Shown here: positions 1-5,474 of the stretch, one piece after another | How the letters are laid out: each line of letters begins with the position of its first letter | Position numbering within the stretch: position 1 is the stretch's first letter | NCBI GenBank assembly: GCA_031262335.1 | Contig: JAISHX010000020.1 | Location: 1 to 6,946 of the forward strand | Length of the DNA: 6,946 bases | Direction of reading: 5' to 3' | From: Clostridiales bacterium | Lineage (GTDB): Bacteria; Bacillota; Clostridia; Lachnospirales; WRAX01 | Position numbers and translations under genes: made by a program | The notes under the pieces: model-generated | Told to the model about the DNA's origin: nothing | Database searches by the model: none | What the model saw: only the letters and a program-made list of their open reading frames with translations

Positions 1-130
1 CTTTATATAATTTGTTGATTCGCCTAAAAAACTGTTTTTTTAACTTTCCTTAGAATAATTTTACTGAAAAGAGAAAAAATAAAGACGTTAAAATTTACTT
101 TTTCGCCAAAAAAATCGCAAGATTATAAAT
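1..130 (+). other. AT-rich non-coding leader upstream of spoVT
   Basis: No coding sequence is supported here; the stretch is very AT-rich. No good sigma-A promoter is visible. Because spoVT is transcribed by forespore sigma-G in Bacillus subtilis, I looked for that pattern. GAATA at 52-56 fits a sigma-G -35 (GHATR), and AAAAATA at 75-81 lies 18 nt downstream, but it lacks the C and T of the CATnnTA -10, so this is only a weak candidate. A TATAAT at 6-11 is too close to the window edge to judge. Confidence 0.4.
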
Positions 131-147
131 AAGGAGGAGTTTGCTTG
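131..147 (+). promoter_or_regulatory. Strong ribosome binding site and TTG start of spoVT
   Basis: AAGGAGGAG at 131-139 is a near-perfect Shine-Dalgarno, followed after a normal gap by TTG at 145-147. No ATG lies at this position. The TTG is fixed as the start because the protein then begins MKATGIVRRIDDLGRVVIPK, which matches the known N-terminus of SpoVT residue for residue. The strong site may compensate for the weak start codon (inference). Confidence 0.88.
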
Positions 148-690
148 AAAGCAACAGGTATTGTAAGAAGAATTGACGACTTGGGAAGAGTCGTTATCCC
201 TAAAGAAATTCGCAGAACTTTGCGTATTCGTGAAGGCGACCCTTTAGAAATTTTCACCGACAAAGAAGGAGAAATTATTCTTAAAAAATACTCTCCAATC
301 GGGGAGCTTGGTACTTTCGCAAAAGAGTACGCCGACAGTTTGTCGCAAACCACGGGACACATAACATGTATTGTTGATAAAGACCAAATTATCGCTGTTT
401 CAGGCGGTTCAAAACGTGACTTTATCGACAAACACATTTCCGGTACACTTGAAAAAGTAATTAACAACAGAAATTCTTTTAAATCTTCAAGAATGGAGCA
501 AAATTTTGTTCCGATTTTTGAGGACGACCTTGATAGCGTGTATTCACACGAACATATTACACCGATAATCGCCGAGGGAGATGTTATGGGTGCAGTTGTA
601 TTCTTATCTCCTGACCAGAAAATGGGAGATGTTGAACAAAAATTAGCTCAGGCGGCGGCAGGATTTTTAGGAAAACAGATGGAGCAATAA
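145..690 (+). CDS. spoVT: Stage V sporulation protein T (AbrB-family transcriptional regulator)
   Basis: SpoVT is a DNA-binding regulator that tunes sigma-G-dependent genes in the developing forespore, repressing some and activating others. The 181-aa product is close in length to the 178-aa Bacillus subtilis protein and nearly identical to it, as I recall it, over the first 50 residues. Residues 1-50 form the AbrB/MazE-type swapped-hairpin DNA-binding domain, with the hallmark DDLGRVVIPKEIR. Residues about 55-181 correspond to the GAF-like sensor and tetramerisation domain, with conserved pieces LGTFAKEYAD, AVSGGSKRDF, GAVVFLS and the end AAAGFLGKQMEQ. The start is TTG with a strong ribosome binding site. 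The gene is followed at once by an intrinsic terminator, so it is probably monocistronic or the last gene of a unit to the left. The general paralogue AbrB is shorter and lacks the C-terminal domain, which excludes it. Confidence 0.96.
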   Translation: MKATGIVRRIDDLGRVVIPKEIRRTLRIREGDPLEIFTDKEGEIILKKYSPIGELGTFAKEYADSLSQTTGHITCIVDKDQIIAVSGGSKRDFIDKHISGTLEKVINNRNSFKSSRMEQNFVPIFEDDLDSVYSHEHITPIIAEGDVMGAVVFLSPDQKMGDVEQKLAQAAAGFLGKQMEQ

Positions 691-694
691 AAAC

Positions 695-734
695 AAAAGT
701 CTTGAGGGATTTTCCTCAAGACTTTTACCTTTTT
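695..734 (+). terminator. Intrinsic terminator after spoVT
   Basis: A perfect 13-bp stem (695-707 paired with 714-726, core AGTCTTGAGG/CCTCAAGACT) closes a 6-nt GATTTT loop. The stem ends in TTTT and is followed by ACCTTTTT. It begins 4 nt after the spoVT stop codon. The A-run on the left arm means it could also stop transcription from the opposite strand. Confidence 0.92.
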
Positions 735-746
735 ATCAAAACTCTA

Positions 747-776
747 TAGATTTTATAATACAAGCCGTGTTATAAT
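747..776 (+). promoter_or_regulatory. Candidate extended -10 promoter for dnaE-pfkA-pyk
   Basis: TGTTATAAT at 768-776 is a perfect extended -10 element (TGnTATAAT). The -35 region is poor: TAGATT at 747-752 with an 18-nt spacer is the best fit. Weak -35 boxes are tolerated when TGn is present. Transcription would begin near 783 and give a 5' leader of about 108 nt before dnaE. It lies just downstream of the spoVT terminator, where a promoter for the next unit is expected. A second TATAAT at 754-759 has a worse context. Confidence 0.5.
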
Positions 777-793
777 TAAATAAAGTGCTAAAG

Positions 794-815
794 TCGGATA
801 ACTTAATTTATCCGA
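794..815 (+). other. Small perfect hairpin in the dnaE leader
   Basis: TCGGATAA (794-801) and TTATCCGA (808-815) form a perfect 8-bp stem with a 6-nt loop, CTTAAT. It would lie near the 5' end of the leader transcript predicted from the candidate promoter. No T-run follows on the + strand, so it is not a terminator by itself. It could be an RNA 5'-stabilising stem or a palindromic protein-binding site; the sequence does not decide between these. Confidence 0.5.
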
Positions 816-851
816 AAAAAATTCCTCAAGGTCTAACCTTGGTGATTTTTT
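816..851 (+). terminator. Terminator-like hairpin in the dnaE leader (possible attenuator)
   Basis: CAAGGT (827-832) pairs with ACCTTG (836-841) around a 3-nt CTA loop. The hairpin is flanked by AAAAAAT (816-822) and ATTTTTT (845-851), which are also complementary and would extend the stem across a small internal loop. A stem between an A-tract and a six-T tract is the shape of an intrinsic, possibly bidirectional, terminator, although the GC-rich core is short. It lies 39 nt before the dnaE start, so it may be a back-up terminator for spoVT or an attenuator in the dnaE leader (inference). Confidence 0.45.
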
Positions 852-876
852 ACGGCAACTCACTATAAAATACATA

Positions 877-893
877 AAAGGTTAAAAATTATG
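877..893 (+). promoter_or_regulatory. dnaE ribosome binding site, complementary to the upstream hairpin arm
   Basis: AAAAGG at 877-881 region, about 9 nt before ATG 891, is the only Shine-Dalgarno candidate and is weaker than those of the three other genes. AAGGTTA (878-884) is perfectly complementary over 7 nt to TAACCTT (834-840), most of which is also the right arm of the leader hairpin. Base pairing between the two would mask the site. Confidence 0.55.
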
Positions 894-3800
894 AAAAAAG
901 AATTTGTTCATTTACACGTTCATTCGGAATACAGCCTGCTTGACGGCATGTGTAAAATAAAAGAACTTGTTTCCCGTACAAAAGAACTTGGGATGGATTC
1001 ACTTGCGATTACCGACCATGGTGTTATGTTTGGTGTGATTGATTTTTACAAAGCGGCAAAAGAGGCGGGCGTTAAGCCTATTATCGGTTGCGAAGTTTAT
1101 GTTTCAAACACAAACAGACTTGATAAAGAGGCATCTCCGCAAAATTATTACTACCACCTTGTTTTGCTTGCCGAAAATAATACAGGACTGTCAAATCTAA
1201 GTAAAATTGTTTCGGTTGGTTTTATTGAAGGGTTTTATCACCGTCCGCGTGTTGACATTGAAACATTGCGCAAGTATTCTAACGGAATTATTGCGTTGAG
1301 TGCGTGCCTTGCAGGACCTGTTGCACGCAAATTACTTCGTTCAAGCTATGCGGCGGCAAAAGAGCAAGCGTTAATGTATAACGAAATTTTCGGACAAGAC
1401 AATTTCTATATAGAACTCCAACATCACGGAATGCCTGAACAACTGCGCATAAATCCGGACTTAATAAGAATATCTGAAGAAACGAACATTCCGCTCGTAT
1501 TGACAAATGATACTCACTATATTAATGAAAGTGATGCTCTGCCACATGAAATATTGCTTTGCGTTCAAACGGGCAAAACAAAAAACGACCCCGACAGACT
1601 TGTTTATTTTGGAAATCAATTTTTTCTTAAATCTCCGGAAGAAATGCTGACTCTGTTTCCTTCCGTTCCGGAGGCTTACGAAAACACAGTAAAAATTGCC
1701 GAACGCTGTAATGTGGAAATTAAATTTCATGAATATAAACTCCCCAAATTTGATATTCCGACACCTTTTGAAAATTCTGCCGACTATTTAAAAAAACTCT
1801 CGTTTGACGGACTTGCACTTAGATATGGTCAAAACTGCGAAAATATAAAATCATTATCCGAAAGGCTTGATTATGAACTTTCGGTAATAAGCTCAATGGG
1901 GTTTGCGGATTATTTTCTTGTTGTGTGGGACTTTATAAATTTCGCAAAAAAACGCGGTATTCCTGTAGGTCCCGGACGAGGCTCGGGTGCGGGCTGCCTT
2001 GCCGCATACTGCCTTCAAATAACGGATATTGAGCCGATTCAATACAATCTTTTGTTCGAGAGATTTCTTAACCCCGAAAGGGTTAGCATGCCCGATTTTG
2101 ACATTGATTTTTGTTATGAACGGCGTCAGGAAGTAATAGATTATGTAAACGAGAAGTACGGACACGACCATGTAGCGCAAATAGTTACATTCGGAACAAT
2201 GATGGCACGGAGCGTTGTCCGTGATGTTACCCGCGCACTCGGGGAACCATATGCTAAAGGCGACAAAATCGCAAAACTTATTCCTACATCTCTTGGAATA
2301 ACATTAAAAAAAGCTTTGGATATTAACCCGGAATTAAAAAAAGAGTATGATACGGACAGCAAATCGCATGAAATAATTGAAACGGCACTTCGTCTGGAAG
2401 GACTTCCGCGGCATACGTCAACTCATGCTGCCGGAGTTGTTATTTGCGACAAACCTGTCAACGAATATGTACCGTTAAGCCAAAATGACGGGCTGATAAT
2501 AACACAGTTTCCAATGGGAACTATCGAAGAACTCGGACTGCTTAAAATGGATTTCCTTGGTTTGAGAACACTGACCGTAATACATGATGCCGTTCGTGAA
2601 GCAAACCGTCAAGGTGCTGATATTGACATAAGCAAAATAGATATAAACGACAAAAATGTCTATAATATGATTTCGCAAGGTAAAACGGAAGGCGTTTTTC
2701 AGCTTGAAAGCTCCGGTATGGTTTCTTTTATGAAGGAGCTTCGTCCGTCTTCAATTGAAGATATAATTGCGGGAATAGCTTTATATCGTCCCGGACCTAT
2801 GGAGTTTATTCCAAAATATATACGCGGAAAATTATCCGAAGGAAATATAAGTTATACACATCCTGCTTTGGAGCCTATTTTAAACTCAACATATGGTTGT
2901 ATCGTCTATCAGGAACAAGTTATGCAAATTGTGCGTGACCTTGCCGGATACAGCTTGGGCAGAAGTGATATAATTCGACGCGCCATGAGCAAGAAAAAAA
3001 CGGATGTAATGACACAAGAACGTAAAAATTTTGTTGAAGGTTGTATCAAAAAAAATATAGATAAAGTCTCTGCTGAAAAAATTTTTGATGAAATGGCAGA
3101 CTTTGCAAAATATGCGTTTAATAAATCTCATGCGGCAGGATATGCTGTTATTTGCTATCAAACAGCGTGGTTGAGATATTACTGTCCTGTCGAATTTATG
3201 GCGGCACTTTTATCATCTGTAATGGATTTTATGGAAAAAACTACGGCATATATACAAACTTGCCGTGACATGGGGATTACAGTTCTTCCTCCTGATGCAA
3301 ACGAAAGTTTTGAACGTTTTTCTGTTGCTGATAGGGATAATAAAAAAATTCGATTCGGTCTTGGCGCAATAAAGTATATCGGACGCCCTGTTATCGCTTC
3401 TATTGTTGAAGAAAGAGAAAGAAACGGTAGATTTAAAAGTCTTTCCGATTTCCTGAACAGAATTGAATTTGTAAAAATCAACAGAAGGGCATTGCTTAAT
3501 TTAATTAAAGCAGGTGTATTCGATTCATTTGGCGGTAAGCGAAGTCAGTATACCGCCGTATGTGACAAGCTGCGTGATTCCGTTATAGCTAATAAACGAA
3601 AAAACATAGAAGGGCAGTTAAGTCTTTTCAGCTTGTCTACTGAAACAGAAGATTTTTCATCTAATGATAATTTGCCTGATATTCCTGAATTTAATACGCG
3701 CCGCCTCCTTGCCGATGAAAAAGACGCGTTAGGCATTTATGTAAGCGGACATCCGACCGACGCGTTCCGTGAGGAAATAAAAAGCAAAATTTCCCACACA

Positions 3801-4349
3801 AGTCTTGATTTTCTTCCTGCTGCGGACGATAATAATATTGGAGAGTTAAAACTTTCAGACAACGAACATGTTATCGTTGCAGGGCTTGTGTCAAAAAAAA
3901 CAATAAAGGTCACAAAAAATAATACTGTAATGGCGTTTATCACACTTGAGGACATTTACGGTGCAATAGAAATTATCATCTTTCCAAATTTATATGAAAA
4001 ATTTGAGCCGTTACTGAATGAAGGCGAAATAATCTTAGTTTACGGCAAAGCAAATTTAAGAGAAAATGAAATAACAAAAGTAATTTGCGACAGAGTTATT
4101 GTGCTTGAGAAACAACGAACTTCCGAAAAAAAACTCTGGTTAAAAATTCCCGAAACTTCTTCTATTGATTATTCTGATATTACGAAAGTTTTAAGCGGTT
4201 TTTCCGGCGGGACTTCCGCTGTTATAATTTATAATGAGGCTACAAAGGATAAATTTTTTGTCGGAAAAGACAATTATGTCACATTGACAGATAATCTGCT
4301 ACAAAAATTAAAAATCCTGCTCGGCGAAAAATCTGTCGTCGTCCAATAA
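891..4349 (+). CDS. dnaE: DNA polymerase III alpha subunit (DnaE)
   Basis: This is the C-family catalytic subunit that polymerises DNA at the replication fork. The 1152 aa compare with about 1160 in Escherichia coli DnaE. The order is: an N-terminal PHP domain (from HLHVHSEYSLLDG at 7-19), the palm with GPGRGSGAG (360-368) and PDFDIDFC (401-408), and LLKMDFLGL. The three catalytic aspartates are D404, D406 and D554. Conserved YRPGPMEF and NKSHAAGYA (from 744) follow in the fingers region. A helix-hairpin-helix part lies around 820-880, the clamp-binding motif QLSLF at 909-913, an OB fold at about 993-1075, and a C-terminal tail of the tau-binding type. PHP metal ligands H9, H11, D18, H43, E68, H89, C139, D207 and H209 all appear present. 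PolC is excluded because there is no inserted DEDD exonuclease and the domain order differs. Most Firmicutes also carry PolC elsewhere. The gene starts a probable operon with pfkA 79 nt downstream. Confidence 0.97.
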   Translation: MKKEFVHLHVHSEYSLLDGMCKIKELVSRTKELGMDSLAITDHGVMFGVIDFYKAAKEAGVKPIIGCEVYVSNTNRLDKEASPQNYYYHLVLLAENNTGLSNLSKIVSVGFIEGFYHRPRVDIETLRKYSNGIIALSACLAGPVARKLLRSSYAAAKEQALMYNEIFGQDNFYIELQHHGMPEQLRINPDLIRISEETNIPLVLTNDTHYINESDALPHEILLCVQTGKTKNDPDRLVYFGNQFFLKSPEEMLTLFPSVPEAYENTVKIAERCNVEIKFHEYKLPKFDIPTPFENSADYLKKLSFDGLALRYGQNCENIKSLSERLDYELSVISSMGFADYFLVVWDFINFAKKRGIPVGPGRGSGAGCLAAYCLQITDIEPIQYNLLFERFLNPERVSMPDFDIDFCYERRQEVIDYVNEKYGHDHVAQIVTFGTMMARSVVRDVTRALGEPYAKGDKIAKLIPTSLGITLKKALDINPELKKEYDTDSKSHEIIETALRLEGLPRHTSTHAAGVVICDKPVNEYVPLSQNDGLIITQFPMGTIEELGLLKMDFLGLRTLTVIHDAVREANRQGADIDISKIDINDKNVYNMISQGKTEGVFQLESSGMVSFMKELRPSSIEDIIAGIALYRPGPMEFIPKYIRGKLSEGNISYTHPALEPILNSTYGCIVYQEQVMQIVRDLAGYSLGRSDIIRRAMSKKKTDVMTQERKNFVEGCIKKNIDKVSAEKIFDEMADFAKYAFNKSHAAGYAVICYQTAWLRYYCPVEFMAALLSSVMDFMEKTTAYIQTCRDMGITVLPPDANESFERFSVADRDNKKIRFGLGAIKYIGRPVIASIVEERERNGRFKSLSDFLNRIEFVKINRRALLNLIKAGVFDSFGGKRSQYTAVCDKLRDSVIANKRKNIEGQLSLFSLSTETEDFSSNDNLPDIPEFNTRRLLADEKDALGIYVSGHPTDAFREEIKSKISHTSLDFLPAADDNNIGELKLSDNEHVIVAGLVSKKTIKVTKNNTVMAFITLEDIYGAIEIIIFPNLYEKFEPLLNEGEIILVYGKANLRENEITKVICDRVIVLEKQRTSEKKLWLKIPETSSIDYSDITKVLSGFSGGTSAVIIYNEATKDKFFVGKDNYVTLTDNLLQKLKILLGEKSVVVQ

Positions 4350-4428
4350 CCGAAAAAGATTAAACAATGCACAAACGGCAATAAGGCAGCCGAACAGGCA
4401 GTCTTAAACATATAGAAAGGGGTATTTT

Positions 4429-5415
4429 ATGGGACAACAGGAACAACTCAAAATCGGATTGATTACAAGCGGAGGTGACGCTCCCGGCATGAATGCCGCA
4501 ATACGCGCTGTTGTGCGTACGGCTGTCTTTCACGGAATAAAAGTTTATGGCTTTAAACGCGGGTATGAGGGTCTTATTCATACTGACATTATGGAAATGA
4601 ACAACAAGAGCGTCTCCGATATAATATATAGAGGCGGGACAATGCTTCTTACAGCCCGTTGTGCGGAAATGATGACCCCCGAAGGACAGGAAAAAGCCGC
4701 GAACGTCTGCAAAATTCTCAACTTAGATGCACTTATTGTTATTGGCGGTGATGGTAGCCTTCACGGCGGGCTTGCATTGACAGAACGCGGTGTCAATGTA
4801 ATCGGGCTTGCCGGTACAATTGACCTTGACCTTCCTTGTACTGATTACACAATAGGCTTTGATACCGCTGTTAATACTGTTATGGACGCAATAACAAAAA
4901 TCCGTGATACATCGACTTCTCATGAAAGATGCTCCGTTGTTGAAGTCATGGGCAGAAATGCGGGCTATATTGCTCTTTGGTGCGGCATTTCCGGCGGAGC
5001 GGAAGAAGTATTGGTACCGGAAGATTTAACCGTTGATGAAACCTCTGTTATCGAACAAATTATAAAAAACCGTTCGTCCGGTAAAAATCACAACCTTATT
5101 ATTGTTGCGGAAGGACGCGGTTCAAAAGGCAAAACAGAAGAGTTCGCAAAAACTATTGAAAAAGCCACGGGAATTGAAACTCGTGCCACAATTCTCGGAC
5201 ATCTTCAGCGCGGAGGAAGTCCTACTGCCGTTGACCGTATGCACGCCGCGATGATGGGACACAAAGCAGTTGAAACAATTCTCAAAGGCGAACGCAATAA
5301 AATGGTAATATATAAAAACGCAAAATATGAAGCAATTGACCTTGCCGAGGCTCTTGCGGCAAAACGCGAATATGACCCGTCATATTATGAAATTATGAAA
5401 ATATTATCCGTTTGA
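4429..5415 (+). CDS. pfkA: ATP-dependent 6-phosphofructokinase
   Basis: The enzyme phosphorylates fructose 6-phosphate to fructose 1,6-bisphosphate, the committed cytosolic step of glycolysis. The 328 aa compare with about 320 for the usual bacterial PfkA. Visible motifs are TSGGDAPGMNAAIRA (13-27), TARC with R77, GGDGS (106-110), the active-site loop AGTIDLD with catalytic base D132, TSHER with R167, MGR (174-176), VAEG with E228, and GHLQRGGSPTA with H258 and R261. G109 and G129 mark the ATP type; pyrophosphate-dependent enzymes carry Asp and Lys there. Two oddities stand out. The normally near-invariant Asn of TIDND is Leu (L133). In the effector site R26, R30, R159 and K219 are kept, but the position matching Arg211 of the Geobacillus enzyme is Ser217. 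GAAAGGGG (4415-4422) is a good ribosome binding site. The gene sits 79 nt after dnaE and 59 nt before pyk, probably co-transcribed. Confidence 0.95.
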   Translation: MGQQEQLKIGLITSGGDAPGMNAAIRAVVRTAVFHGIKVYGFKRGYEGLIHTDIMEMNNKSVSDIIYRGGTMLLTARCAEMMTPEGQEKAANVCKILNLDALIVIGGDGSLHGGLALTERGVNVIGLAGTIDLDLPCTDYTIGFDTAVNTVMDAITKIRDTSTSHERCSVVEVMGRNAGYIALWCGISGGAEEVLVPEDLTVDETSVIEQIIKNRSSGKNHNLIIVAEGRGSKGKTEEFAKTIEKATGIETRATILGHLQRGGSPTAVDRMHAAMMGHKAVETILKGERNKMVIYKNAKYEAIDLAEALAAKREYDPSYYEIMKILSV

Positions 5416-5474
5416 CATTCCTGTAAATAACTAAGGCGGCAAATCCCGCTAATTTCTAAAAGGAGATAAAAAAT

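Noticed and set aside
26..41. AAAAAAC and GTTTTTT palindrome
   Set aside because: The centre leaves only one unpaired base, so no stable hairpin forms without opening the weak A-T stem; likely sequence composition.
123..467. Open frame of 114 codons on the minus strand under spoVT, and the similar minus-strand frames under dnaE and pfkA
   Set aside because: They lie wholly or largely inside clearly recognised genes, show no family resemblance and have no convincing ribosome binding sites; they are antisense shadows.
754..759. TATAAT as an alternative -10 for dnaE
   Set aside because: The best -35 (TTATCA at 733-738) gives a 15-nt spacer and lies inside the terminator tail; the TGTTATAAT at 768-776 is a better candidate.
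712..830. Exact 9-nt direct repeat TTCCTCAAG at 712-720 and 822-830
   Set aside because: One copy is the right arm of the spoVT terminator. Cross-pairing with the terminator's left arm is possible, but a 9-nt match in AT-rich intergenic DNA can easily be chance.
4376..4392. CGGC/GCCG hairpin between dnaE and pfkA
   Set aside because: Only 4 bp, with no T-run after it; too weak for a terminator.
5436..5449. GCGG/CCGC hairpin between pfkA and pyk
   Set aside because: Only 4 bp and followed by TAATTTC, not a T-tract; not a convincing terminator.
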